The notes: generated by a model from the sequence alone, not told the origin. Positions 47,155 to 55,327 are shown, counted from the first letter of the stretch. The stretch: 64,000 nucleotides of DNA from Bacillus sp. SLBN-46 (GCF_031453555.1 NZ_JAVIZM010000001.1:1433001-1497000), one strand, 5' to 3'. Numbers and translations: made by a program.

Positions 47155-47190
47155 AGAAGAGGCTGACTCCTTATGAGTCAGCCTCTTCTA
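47155..47190. terminator. Bidirectional terminator between lysE-type and permease genes
   Basis: AGAAGAGGCTGACTC and GAGTCAGCCTCTTCT form a 15-bp perfect stem with a 5-base loop. Confidence 0.9.
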
Positions 47191-48555
47191 TGCTGTTGGC
47201 CATGGCTTAAGCACTTTCTTTTTACTCTTCTTTTTTTCTTTATTCCATCTAAATTGCATAATAAAAGTGATGACACCTATGACGCATAAAAAGGCTAAGC
47301 TGATAAAAAATCCTGGTCTGCTAGTATCGTGGAACAAAGTACCGGAGACAGCAATTAAAATAAAAAGCGCGCCAATAGAATAGAATATTTTATCCTTTAC
47401 CTTCAGTTCTAAGATTTTTCTAGAGGAAGCTAAAATGAAAATCCAATTATATAGAAGCATTAAGCTGGCTGCTGTTGTGATATACTCGTAAATTTTATCT
47501 GGCATCACCAATGCTGCCACAATTGAGGCAGTAATTCCTATCATGGTAATCAGTAAAGTAAAAAGTGGAACCTTTAATTTCCCTTTTTTAGAAAAACAGG
47601 CTGGCGCATCTCCTTCTTCTCCTAAGGTCATGAGAACACTGGTAACCCCATAAAGTGAAGCAGTCATTGTTGAAAAACCAGCAATAATTAACGCAGCATT
47701 AAAGAAATGAGGCACAAACGAAAGGTGATAGGTATCTAGGGCAACAACAAATGGACTTTCTTTCGAATTAAATTCCTTCCATGGAACCATAAGCACAGCC
47801 AGACCAATCGACAGGACATAAATAAAGGTGAGCACAAATAGCATCACTTTTCCGGCTTTCGGTGCCTCATCAGGATTTTTTAAATTGGTGGCCATTAATC
47901 CTAAAATTTCAATGCCTCCGAATGCGTAAAAGGCAAAAATGACGGCAGACCATAAACCTTTTAGCCCATGAGGAAGTATATCCGTCTGGCTGTCAGGATA
48001 AGAAATTGGCCGGTCCCCGTCGATTACACCAAAAATAGCTAAAGCTGCAATAATGACAAACATTAAGATGGCAGAAATTTTTAAAATGGCAAGAATGTTT
48101 TCCATTTTATTTAAAAGGCCAATTCCAATAAGAATGACGGTTATTCCTAAAACTCCGTAAATCGTGGCAAAAATCCATAAAGGAATTTTAGGAAACCAAA
48201 AGCGGGAAAAAATCGATAAGGCCGTCATTTGGCTTCCCATAATGAGTACTTCTGAGCTCCAATACACCCAGCCGCTGCTAAAGCCTGCCCATCGACCGTA
48301 GGCTTTTTTTGCATAGGATCTAAAACCGCCTTTAAGCGGCTCCTTAGATGTCATTTTAGACAGTGCATCAAAGACAAAGTAGGTTCCGATAGCAGCAATG
48401 ACAAATGCAAGTAAGATGGATGGTCCTGTCATCTTTATAGCTAAGCTTGAACCAAGGAAAAAACCAGTACCAATTGTGCAGCCAACTCCAAAGAGAGAAA
48501 GCTGCCACCATTTCATATTGCTTTGTTCCCCTTTCGTCGATTTAGCTTTACTCAT
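47188..48555 (-). CDS. APC-family amino-acid permease
   Basis: 455 residues from ATG 48555. Twelve membrane segments, with the APC signature VGCTIGTGFFLGSSLAI at the start and FYAFGGIEILGLMATNLKNPDEAP in segment 6. It should import an amino acid with cations. No ribosome binding site of its own is obvious, and its ATG overlaps the stop of the small gene upstream (ATGA), so translation is probably coupled. The C-terminal tail is strongly basic (KEKKKSKKKVLK). Confidence 0.9.
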   Translation of the reverse strand: MSKAKSTKGEQSNMKWWQLSLFGVGCTIGTGFFLGSSLAIKMTGPSILLAFVIAAIGTYFVFDALSKMTSKEPLKGGFRSYAKKAYGRWAGFSSGWVYWSSEVLIMGSQMTALSIFSRFWFPKIPLWIFATIYGVLGITVILIGIGLLNKMENILAILKISAILMFVIIAALAIFGVIDGDRPISYPDSQTDILPHGLKGLWSAVIFAFYAFGGIEILGLMATNLKNPDEAPKAGKVMLFVLTFIYVLSIGLAVLMVPWKEFNSKESPFVVALDTYHLSFVPHFFNAALIIAGFSTMTASLYGVTSVLMTLGEEGDAPACFSKKGKLKVPLFTLLITMIGITASIVAALVMPDKIYEYITTAASLMLLYNWIFILASSRKILELKVKDKIFYSIGALFILIAVSGTLFHDTSRPGFFISLAFLCVIGVITFIMQFRWNKEKKKSKKKVLKPWPTA

Positions 48556-48716
48556 TGAATGTCACGGCCAGTTGCTCCTGGCGATTTATCGGTATTATCT
48601 TGGTTATTATACTCAGGGTCATTTAAACCAGGCTTTTGTTCTCTGTCAGAACCTAGATATTCCCCTTCGTGTTTTTGTTGAACACTTCTAAATTTACGAA
48701 AGTTTTCATTTACCAT
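48552..48716 (-). CDS. Small polar protein translationally coupled to the permease
   Basis: 54 residues from ATG 48716, after GAGGAG. It is hydrophilic and disordered in character: FRKFRSVQQKHEGEYLGSDRE, then Asn/Asp/Gln-rich sequence ending in SPGATGRDIQ. The stop overlaps the permease start by four bases. I do not recognise a family. It could be a leader or accessory peptide for the permease. Confidence 0.6.
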   Translation of the reverse strand: MVNENFRKFRSVQQKHEGEYLGSDREQKPGLNDPEYNNQDNTDKSPGATGRDIQ

Positions 48717-48923
48717 AAAAAATCTCCTCTTTCTCATCATTTATATCCTTTAAGATGCGCGTGAAGACAAATCTTATTCGAATTCCTTGGAAGCATTACA
48801 GATTGAATTTTGCTGGAATTAAATTTTTGTTACATAATCGAACGCGAAACAAATGAAAATATAAAGTATAAATGTTTCTTGAAATAAGATTCACTTGCGC
48901 TTTTCATGAAAGGAGTTTATCTC

Positions 48924-49679
48924 ATGTTATCTACACAGCAGTTAGCTGAGTTGCGTTTACAATTATTGCAGGAAAAGAATGATGTGGAAGAGCATTTAGA
49001 ACAAAATGATCATCTTGGGTTGGAAAGAGGGGCTTTTCATGAGTCCATGGGTGAATTGTCCAGTTATGATAATCACCCTGCTGATGAAGGAACCGAGCTA
49101 TATGAACGTGAAAAGGATCTTGCATTAAATGAACATTATGAGCTGCAGCTAAGGAATATTAATCACGCTCTTGAAGCCATGGAAAAAGGAACCTATGGAA
49201 AATGTGAAGTATGTGGGAGTGAGATACCGATTGAGCGATTAGAGGCTTTGCCAAACACTACTTATTGTATTGAGCATAGTCCGGATCAAATCGTTTCACA
49301 CAATCGTCCCGTTGAAGAAGGAGTATTAATGCCAGATTTCGGGAAGTTTGATATGGATGAAAAGGATGAAAATGTCGCTTTTGACGCAGAAGACTCCTGG
49401 CAGACAGTTGCCCAGTGGGGAACATCCGATACACCGTCAGACCTGGCCTTTCCAAAGGATGATTACCAGGATATTTACGAAGAAGCAAATGAAAATGTGG
49501 GATATGTAGAAGACTTCGAAAACTTCGTTGGTACTGATATGTATGGAAAGAATATAACGGTCTATCCTAATCCACAGCATGAGCAATACGAAAATGCACT
49601 GGATGAAGAAGGAATCATGACCAGTTTCGGCGACTTACCAGCCTATGAACATGATCCGTATGTGGATGAAGACAAATAA
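48924..49679 (+). CDS. yteA: TraR/DksA zinc-finger sporulation protein YteA
   Basis: 251 residues from ATG 48924 behind AAAGGAG; an ATG at 48906 is upstream of the site. N-terminal coiled coil (residues 8-90), then the DksA-type finger CEVCGSEIPIERLEALPNTTYC ending in CIEH, so the last cysteine position is a histidine. The C-terminal half is acidic and low complexity, ending in DPYVDEDK. YteA-family proteins appear in sporulating cells of Bacillales. DksA-like binding to RNA polymerase is not shown. Confidence 0.88.
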   Translation: MLSTQQLAELRLQLLQEKNDVEEHLEQNDHLGLERGAFHESMGELSSYDNHPADEGTELYEREKDLALNEHYELQLRNINHALEAMEKGTYGKCEVCGSEIPIERLEALPNTTYCIEHSPDQIVSHNRPVEEGVLMPDFGKFDMDEKDENVAFDAEDSWQTVAQWGTSDTPSDLAFPKDDYQDIYEEANENVGYVEDFENFVGTDMYGKNITVYPNPQHEQYENALDEEGIMTSFGDLPAYEHDPYVDEDK

Positions 49680-49698
49680 AAAGAAGTTCAAAAAAAGA

Positions 49699-49733
49699 AA
49701 ACAGCTTTCGATTGAGAGCTGTTTTCTCTGATT
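49699..49733 (+). terminator. Terminator after yteA
   Basis: AAAACAGCT and AGCTGTTTT pair around a 10-base loop. Confidence 0.82.
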
Positions 49734-49734
49734 T

Positions 49735-49935
49735 TTATTCTTCAGCGTTATCGGTGTCCTGGCCATTTGCGTCATCACTAACGGTACCAATTTCGCCTTC
49801 CATATAGGTATCGCTCACTTGTTCATGTGTGGTTGCAAGTCCAGATGAAAGGGCATCTTCTTTTTGATAATCGCTTGTATCAAAAACTCGACCTGCGATG
49901 TCTGCACTTTTGTTATTCGTACTCTTTTTTTCCAA
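49735..49935 (-). CDS. YozQ-like small protein (DUF4025)
   Basis: 66 residues from TTG 49935, 8 bases after AAGGAG; a GTG at 49944 overlaps that site. FDTSDYQKEDALSSGLATTHEQVSDTYMEG is the DUF4025/YozQ core, split here across the hydrophilic turn. It is highly acidic at the C-terminus. Function unknown. Confidence 0.8.
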   Translation of the reverse strand: MEKKSTNNKSADIAGRVFDTSDYQKEDALSSGLATTHEQVSDTYMEGEIGTVSDDANGQDTDNAEE

Positions 49936-50037
49936 TTGAATCACTCCTTCATTAATTTGGGTACATCGGTATTTTTTCCCTTTTTACTCGTGTATTACAC
50001 ATTAAATAAATAAATCTCTAAGGAGTAGTGTAAAAAA

Positions 50038-50175
50038 ATGAACAAAAAAAACGAATTTCCAACCCAAAAAGAATTAGACGAAGCATTTCATTTCTTACAT
50101 GACCAAATCAATAGAATTTCAGTAGTTGAGGAAGTTGAAATGATTAAGGAAGACAAAGATAATCTAAAAGGATAA
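50038..50175 (+). CDS. 45-residue small protein before the CDF gene
   Basis: ATG 50038 to TAA 50175, with AAGGAG at 50020-50025 (12 bases away, a little far). Sequence is polar and helical: KELDEAFHFLHDQIN and VEEVEMIKEDKD. It lies 20 bases upstream of the cation transporter. No family was recognised; it could be a coiled-coil accessory peptide. Confidence 0.55.
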   Translation: MNKKNEFPTQKELDEAFHFLHDQINRISVVEEVEMIKEDKDNLKG

Positions 50176-50195
50176 GGCTAAAAAGGTGGTTTAGT

Positions 50196-51092
50196 ATGGA
50201 AATGAGAGAAACTTTGGCTAAAAAAATAGCCTGGATCAGTGTCATCAGCAATATTATCTTAACGGTAGGAAAAATTGCCATCGGGTGGTATGGAAATAGT
50301 GATGCCGTCTTTGCTGATGGGATTCATTCCGCTGCCGATGTCTTTGCTTCCATAATTGTCCTGTTGGTGATTAAAATAGCGAATAAACCTGCAGACCTTG
50401 AACACCCATACGGACATGGGAAAGCGGAGGTTATTGTTTCGGGAATTATAGGAATCTTACTCTTCTTTGTCGCTATATATGTCGTTTACGAGGGAATCAG
50501 CGGCTTTTTTCATGAAGTGGAGTCACCGAGTTTACTGGCCATGTGGGTTGCTTTATTTTCTTATATTACCAAGATTATTTTATACAGGAGTTCACTTAAG
50601 GTTGCTCAGCAGCATAATAGTAAGGCCATTGAAGCCATTGCGTTTGACCATAAAGCAGATATTGTGGCATCCATCGCTGCGGCTATCGGGGTCCTACTTT
50701 CCGTTATTGGGGAACGAATGGATATTCACTTCTTACTTTATGGAGATAAGGCAGCCAGCATATTTGTGGCCTATTTAATTTTTAAGATTGCTAAGGAAAT
50801 GTTAATGGAAGCATTTGATATCTTATTAGAACGAAATATCAATTCAGAAACACTACAGGAATACATTGAAGTGATTAATCATTTTGATGAAGTTAGAAGG
50901 ATTGACCGCATAAGGGCGAGAGAGCATGGACATTATGTATTGGTTGATTTACGTATCTCCATTGATCATTTCAAAACAATTAAGCAAGGTCACGATCTAG
51001 CCAAAACCATTAAACAAAAGCTTATGGATCAATTTGATAATATTCATGAAGTGTTGATTCATTTAAATCCGTATTTTCCAGAAGATAAATAA
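50196..51092 (+). CDS. Cation diffusion facilitator (CDF) transporter
   Basis: 298 residues from ATG 50196 after AAGGTGG. Six membrane segments; metal site residues in segment 2 (DAVFADGIHSAADV) and segment 5 (AFDHKADIVAS) with the HPYGHGKAE loop. The C-terminal 90 residues form the cytoplasmic metal-binding domain ending in HEVLIHLNPY. CDF proteins export Zn, Mn, Fe or Co in exchange for protons. Which metal is not decided by sequence. It precedes corA with a separate promoter between. Confidence 0.9.
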   Translation: MEMRETLAKKIAWISVISNIILTVGKIAIGWYGNSDAVFADGIHSAADVFASIIVLLVIKIANKPADLEHPYGHGKAEVIVSGIIGILLFFVAIYVVYEGISGFFHEVESPSLLAMWVALFSYITKIILYRSSLKVAQQHNSKAIEAIAFDHKADIVASIAAAIGVLLSVIGERMDIHFLLYGDKAASIFVAYLIFKIAKEMLMEAFDILLERNINSETLQEYIEVINHFDEVRRIDRIRAREHGHYVLVDLRISIDHFKTIKQGHDLAKTIKQKLMDQFDNIHEVLIHLNPYFPEDK

Positions 51093-51101
51093 AAAACTCC
51101 T

Positions 51102-51130
51102 TTGTACTTTTGAGCGTTAGGGTTTATGAT
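51102..51130 (+). promoter_or_regulatory. Candidate SigA promoter of corA leader
   Basis: -35 TTGTAC (51102-51107), 17-bp spacer, -10 TATGAT (51125-51130). Transcription would begin near 51137 and leave a leader of about 174 nt before corA. Confidence 0.6.
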
Positions 51131-51156
51131 AGGAAAGGATATAAAAAAGTTAGAGG

Positions 51157-51304
51157 GAGTTGATATTGTTGAGTTATTCCGTTGACCCGGACCCAAGTAG
51201 GCGAGGGGAAGTCAATGTCTTTGAATGGATTGAATTGAATAATAGCAAGAATATCAACTCTGGAAAAGGTTGTTGGCTTCCTCAAAACAAGTAGGCGAGG
51301 AGGT
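51157..51304 (+). promoter_or_regulatory. Structured leader (candidate translational switch) upstream of corA
   Basis: GAGTTGATATT (51157-51167) is the perfect complement of AATATCAACTC (51250-51260). A 13-bp direct repeat CAAGTAGGCGAGG occurs at 51194-51206 and at 51288-51300. The second copy contains the corA binding site (GAGGAGG, 51298-51304). CTTCCTC (51277-51283) can pair with GAGGAGG (one G-U) and hide it, or pair more weakly with GAGGGG in the first copy. This is pattern reading, not a computed fold. Confidence 0.5.
51166..51294 (+). CDS. Candidate leader peptide of corA
   Basis: 42 codons from TTG 51166 (or 51169) with GAGGGAG at 51153-51159, ending in TAG at 51292-51294 inside the corA binding-site hairpin. 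The peptide contains the acid-proline run SVDPDPSRR near residues 5-13 and ends GCWLPQNK. Asp-Pro runs are known to slow ribosomes at low magnesium, as in MgtL-type leaders. The protein may have no function other than control. Conservation is untested. Confidence 0.45.
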   Translation: MLSYSVDPDPSRRGEVNVFEWIELNNSKNINSGKGCWLPQNK

Positions 51305-51310
51305 TTTTGC

Positions 51311-52249
51311 ATGTTAGAAATTTTTAAAAGTACGGAAACAAAAGTCTTGGAAAAAGTTGATGTGATTTCAAAAGGCTGCTGGGTTAATATGTATGCTCCG
51401 ACAGCAGAAGAAATCAATCGAGTGTCTAGTGATGCCCAAGTAGACGTTGATATCCTAAAAGACGCCTTGGATGATGAAGAACGTCCGAGGATTGAACGTG
51501 ATGACGGCAGAGTATATATCATCGTTGACTTTCCGTATATCGTTAAGGATGAAACAGGTTATGAAGGGTATGAGACCATCCCAATTGGCATTATCCTAAC
51601 GGATGAATGTATTATCACTGTTTCATTGAAGGATACACCGATTTTAGAGGAATTTAAGAGAAACAGAGTTAAAGAGTTTTTTACCTTTAAGAAGACCCGC
51701 TTCGCTCTGCAAATCTTGTTTGTTATTTCATCGTATTATCTTCGGTACCTAAAACAAATTAACAAGAAAACCAATGAAATTGAACGAGTCGTTCACCAGT
51801 CATTGAAGAATAAAGAACTATATGCTTTTCTAGCTTTAGAAAAAAGTTTGGTTTACTTTACGACTTCATTAAAATCTAATAAGGTCGTTCTCGATAAAAT
51901 TTTGCGCTTTAACTACTTAAAAATGTATGAAGAAGACAAGGATTTGTTAGAAGACGTCATTATTGAAAAAACACAGGCAATAGAAATGGCTGAAACCTAC
52001 CGTTCGATCTTGAGCGGGATGATGAACGCTTTTGCCTCCATTATTTCAAATAATTTGAACATCGTAATGAAGTTCTTAACTTCCATAACAATTATTTTAG
52101 CCTTGCCAACGATGGTAGCAAGCTTTTATGGAATGAACGTAGACATTCCGTTTCAACATATTCGTCACCCCTATGTCATTCCACTTTCTATCTCGGTCTT
52201 TTTTGCTAGCTTAACTGCATTTATTTTTTGGAAAAAGAAATATTTCTAG
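51311..52249 (+). CDS. corA: CorA-type magnesium/divalent cation transporter
   Basis: 312 residues from ATG 51311 with GAGGAGGT upstream. Long helical cytoplasmic domain, then two C-terminal membrane segments with the CorA signature FYGMNVD (GMN at residues 274-276). It forms a pentameric channel for Mg2+ or Co2+. The first membrane segment is LTSITIILALPTMVASF and the protein ends FWKKKYF in the cytoplasm. Its long structured leader is unlike the M-box that controls mgtE. Confidence 0.93.
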   Translation: MLEIFKSTETKVLEKVDVISKGCWVNMYAPTAEEINRVSSDAQVDVDILKDALDDEERPRIERDDGRVYIIVDFPYIVKDETGYEGYETIPIGIILTDECIITVSLKDTPILEEFKRNRVKEFFTFKKTRFALQILFVISSYYLRYLKQINKKTNEIERVVHQSLKNKELYAFLALEKSLVYFTTSLKSNKVVLDKILRFNYLKMYEEDKDLLEDVIIEKTQAIEMAETYRSILSGMMNAFASIISNNLNIVMKFLTSITIILALPTMVASFYGMNVDIPFQHIRHPYVIPLSISVFFASLTAFIFWKKKYF

Positions 52250-52251
52250 AC

Positions 52252-52288
52252 TGCCAGCCATTTTATTGGGCTGGCTTTTTATTTTTTT
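52252..52288 (+). terminator. Terminator after corA
   Basis: GCCAGCC and GGCTGGC pair and lead into a T-rich run. Confidence 0.82.
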
Positions 52289-52335
52289 CTGATTCCTTTT
52301 AGTTGAAAATCAAAAAATTTTCCCAACTTCCAATA

Positions 52336-52377
52336 GGACTTTTTGTCCATATATTTTCAGAAAAATCAAAATATAAT
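52336..52377 (+). promoter_or_regulatory. Candidate activator-dependent promoter of the subtilisin-like protease
   Basis: A perfect TATAAT -10 (52372-52377) lacks a recognisable -35. A palindrome GGAC-N5-GTCC (52336-52348) is centred near -42, the usual place of an activator site. The nearby HTH-TPR regulator could bind here. Confidence 0.4.
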
Positions 52378-52426
52378 TAAGGAGCAGTGAGTTTGCTGTA
52401 AACATATTTTTGAGAGGAGTTTCTTG

Positions 52427-53692
52427 ATGAAGAGAAAGAAAGTTCTTGGGGCTACGGTAATGAGTGTGGTAATGGGGATTTCAATGTTTGCAACCGGGGC
52501 ATTTGGCCAACAGGCAAAAAGTAATGAGACGTTCCGGGTATTAATTCAAGGGCCAGCCTCCGAAAAGGCGAAAGCAAAGGCGAATTATGGGGTTCGCTGG
52601 GACTTTAACAGCAAAGGGTTTACAACAACAGTCAATGCACAGCAATACCAGGCACTTTTACAAAACAAAAACTTAACGATTGAAAAAGTTTCTGAGGTAA
52701 ACGTAGGAACCATGAGAGAAGAAGCGGCCGCCAAACCAGGCGGAACAACTGGTGCAGTTCCTAGTGATCAAACACCATGGGGAATTCAGGCGATCTATAA
52801 TGATTCTGCCATCGCGGCTACGTCCGGCGGAAGTGGAATAACGGTAGCGGTCTTAGATACAGGTGTAAATAAAAACCATGCTGATTTAGCCAGCAACGTA
52901 AAACAATGTCAGGACTTTTCACAGACAAAAGTTTCATGGGTAGATGGGACTTGTTCAGATGGTAACGGACATGGAACACATGTATCTGGTACGGTGCTAG
53001 CTAACGGTGGAAGCACAGGTAAAGGAATTTACGGTGTGGCTCCAGAAGCCAACCTTTGGTCCTATAAGGTATTAAATGACCGTGGCAGCGGCTATTCTGA
53101 TGATATTGCTGCAGCCATTAATAAAGTAGCAGATGAAGCGGTTCGTACGGGTTCAAAAGTCATTATTTCTATGTCACTTGGCTCAAGCTCGAAGGATTCG
53201 CTAATCTCTAATGCCGTTGATTATGCATATGGTAAAGGTGTACTTGTTGTCGCCGCTGCAGGAAATGACGGACCTGGAGACAATACGATTGGTTACCCAG
53301 GTGCGTTAGTCAATGCAGTAGCCGTTGCTGCTTTAGAGAATGTTCAAGAAAATGGCACGTATCGTGTGGCTGATTTCTCATCCAGAGGAAATCCGGCAAC
53401 CGACGGTGACTATGTAATCCAAGAACGTGATGTAGAGGTATCTGCACCAGGCAGAGCGATTGAGTCAACCTGGAAGGATGGTGCATATAACACCATTAGT
53501 GGCACATCGATGGCTACTCCACATGTCTCTGGTCTTGCTGCGAAGATTTGGTCAGCAAACCCATCATGGTCAGCCAGCCAGCTACGTGCAGAACTGCAGA
53601 ACAGAGCGAAAGCGTATGATATTAAAGGTGGAACAGGCGCAGCTACTGGTGATGATTACGCCTCAGGTTTCGGTTTCCCTAGAGTAAAATAA
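52427..53692 (+). CDS. Secreted subtilisin-family serine protease
   Basis: 421 residues from ATG 52427 behind GAGAGGAG. Signal peptide at residues 1-27, an I9-type propeptide over about 33-100, then an S8 catalytic domain. The triad is Asp144 (VAVLDTG), His182 (NGHGTH) and Ser361 (SGTSMATPH), with the oxyanion Asn280 in AAGNDG. Cys161 and Cys176 may form a disulfide, unlike classical subtilisins. It should be an extracellular protease with self-removed prosequence. It lies 140 bases before a quorum-sensing type regulator. Confidence 0.93.
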   Translation: MKRKKVLGATVMSVVMGISMFATGAFGQQAKSNETFRVLIQGPASEKAKAKANYGVRWDFNSKGFTTTVNAQQYQALLQNKNLTIEKVSEVNVGTMREEAAAKPGGTTGAVPSDQTPWGIQAIYNDSAIAATSGGSGITVAVLDTGVNKNHADLASNVKQCQDFSQTKVSWVDGTCSDGNGHGTHVSGTVLANGGSTGKGIYGVAPEANLWSYKVLNDRGSGYSDDIAAAINKVADEAVRTGSKVIISMSLGSSSKDSLISNAVDYAYGKGVLVVAAAGNDGPGDNTIGYPGALVNAVAVAALENVQENGTYRVADFSSRGNPATDGDYVIQERDVEVSAPGRAIESTWKDGAYNTISGTSMATPHVSGLAAKIWSANPSWSASQLRAELQNRAKAYDIKGGTGAATGDDYASGFGFPRVK

Positions 53693-53735
53693 TGATTATG
53701 GCCATCCATACCTAGAGTCTGGGTGGCTTTTAAAT

Positions 53736-53790
53736 AGATTATTCAATCTTTTAAAATAATCTGAAAAATATCTGTAAAAATAGTTACTAT
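53736..53790 (+). promoter_or_regulatory. Promoter and inverted repeat before the HTH-TPR regulator
   Basis: AGATTATT (53736-53743) and AATAATCT (53755-53762) are perfect complements. The right arm abuts a candidate -35 CTGAAA (53761-53766) and -10 TACTAT (53785-53790). Autoregulation is possible. Confidence 0.35.
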
Positions 53791-53832
53791 AGTAGTAAAA
53801 TGGTAAAAAAAGAAAGGCAAGCTGGTGGTTAA

Positions 53833-55053
53833 ATGGAATTTGGGGCATTAATTAAATTTTATCGAACTCAAAGAGGAATCACTCAAGCAGAGCTTGCAAA
53901 AGGGATTTGCTCTGTCCCGCATTTAAGCAAAATTGAGAACAACTCCAAAGAAGCCAATGAGGAAACGATTTCTCTATTATTGGAGCGGCTAGAAATAAGT
54001 TTGGAAGAGATAGAGGAAAAAGAAGATCAAATCAAAATCTTACTTCGAGAATTTGCAGAAAAGATCAATTTTTACTTAAAGGATAAAATTGATGAAACCT
54101 TCCAACAGTTAAAAGAGATAGAGCATATCATACCTTTCTCCAAGTATATTTATGTCTGGGAATTATATAAATTTAGATACTTAATATTTAAAGGTTTAGT
54201 CGTTGAAGCTGAAAGTCAAAGGGATCTATTATACAAGCAGAAGAAGAATTTTTCCCAACATGAAGACTATTTATTTAGATACTATAATGCTGTATTTTTA
54301 ATGTGGAAGGGTCAATATAAAAATGCAGATGATATCTTGGATGCCTTGCATGCAGAAAATGGTAATGAAACGACAGATGGAGAATTTCTTTATCACCGTG
54401 CCTTGATAAAAAGTTCCCTTGAGCAGTCAGGTCATGCTATCCATTTTGGGAAAATGGCTCTGCAGATCTTTATGAATCAGCATAACTTTTATAGAATTCT
54501 TCACACGTTGATGCTTCTAGGAATCAATTATACACATTCCAATATTTATGAAGAAGCCCAAGGATGCTTTCAACATTTGATACGTAATGCTGAGTTATTA
54601 AAGGAAGAAAGGATGCTTCCGCAAATCTATCATAATATGGGCTATCTGCAAAATAAAATGAAAAATGTAAAGGGTGCATTGTATTACTACGAAAAAAGTC
54701 TCGACCTGCAACCTAATTTTAATCAACACTATCTAGTAACCTTATATTCCATAGGAGAACTTAACTATCATCTTCAATCAGTTGAGAAGGCTAGAGAATG
54801 TTTTCAAGAAGTACATTCATTGGCAAAGGATTTAGGTGTGAAAAAATATAGACTTCTAGCAGATTTTTATTTATTCCTTTTGGTTTCTCCATCAAAAGGG
54901 TTTAAATATTTAGAAACAAAAGTAATCCCTTATTTTGAAGAAGCAAATGAACATATTGATGACCTTACCAGTTTTTATAAAATGCTTGCTGATTATTACC
55001 AAGGTAAGGGAATGATTATGGAAGCAGTGAATTATTTAAATAAAATTACTTAG
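53833..55053 (+). CDS. HTH-TPR quorum-sensing regulator (RRNPP family, PlcR/NprR-like)
   Basis: 406 residues from ATG 53833. An N-terminal XRE-type helix-turn-helix (residues 5-60, GITQAELAKGICSVPHLSKIENNS) is followed by about nine helical TPR-like repeats (for example LPQIYHNMGYLQNKMKNVKGALYYYEKSLDL near residue 260, read as one repeat). This is the build of RRNPP receptors, which bind an imported small peptide and then activate or release DNA. A small exported peptide gene follows at once (10 bases), and a protease gene precedes it. NprR is the closest analogy by context. Direct proof is lacking. Confidence 0.83.
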   Translation: MEFGALIKFYRTQRGITQAELAKGICSVPHLSKIENNSKEANEETISLLLERLEISLEEIEEKEDQIKILLREFAEKINFYLKDKIDETFQQLKEIEHIIPFSKYIYVWELYKFRYLIFKGLVVEAESQRDLLYKQKKNFSQHEDYLFRYYNAVFLMWKGQYKNADDILDALHAENGNETTDGEFLYHRALIKSSLEQSGHAIHFGKMALQIFMNQHNFYRILHTLMLLGINYTHSNIYEEAQGCFQHLIRNAELLKEERMLPQIYHNMGYLQNKMKNVKGALYYYEKSLDLQPNFNQHYLVTLYSIGELNYHLQSVEKARECFQEVHSLAKDLGVKKYRLLADFYLFLLVSPSKGFKYLETKVIPYFEEANEHIDDLTSFYKMLADYYQGKGMIMEAVNYLNKIT

Positions 55054-55063
55054 GAGGTTTACT

Positions 55064-55207
55064 ATGAAAAAGTTTGTTGTACTATTAATGTCAGTTTCAA
55101 TGCTTGTTCTTTTCTCATCTGCAAAGAATGTAGATGTTCAAAAATCGGCTCATCATGTAGCCTATTCTGATCCTTCTGACCACCCTATTCAACCGCCAAT
55201 CGGATGA
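55064..55207 (+). CDS. Putative exported signalling propeptide of the HTH-TPR regulator
   Basis: 47 residues from ATG 55064, with AGGAGG (55052-55057) overlapping the regulator stop. A signal-like N-terminus KKFVVLLMSVSMLVLFSSA leads to a short polar region ending SDPSDHPIQPPIG. Phr, PapR and NprX precursors have the same form: basic start, hydrophobic export stretch and a C-terminal mature peptide. The mature signal would be a C-terminal piece such as SDHPIQPPIG; the exact ends cannot be read. A terminator follows, so receptor and peptide probably form one transcript. Confidence 0.7.
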   Translation: MKKFVVLLMSVSMLVLFSSAKNVDVQKSAHHVAYSDPSDHPIQPPIG

Positions 55208-55213
55208 TCGTGG

Positions 55214-55248
55214 AAGCAAATCCCTGATAATATCAGGGATTTTTTTAT
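55214..55248 (+). terminator. Terminator after the signalling peptide
   Basis: AAATCCCTGAT and ATCAGGGATTT form an 11-bp stem with T tail. Confidence 0.87.
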
Positions 55249-55327
55249 TGTGAGAATGTAAGAGCATCTGATGGCAGACAATAGGATTAATTTATGAATT
55301 TGAATAAGGGTAAGAGAGGTGATTGAA

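Noticed and set aside
51137..51311. M-box or yybP-ykoY riboswitch before corA
   Set aside because: None of the conserved cores of those riboswitches can be found, and the structure is built on different repeats.
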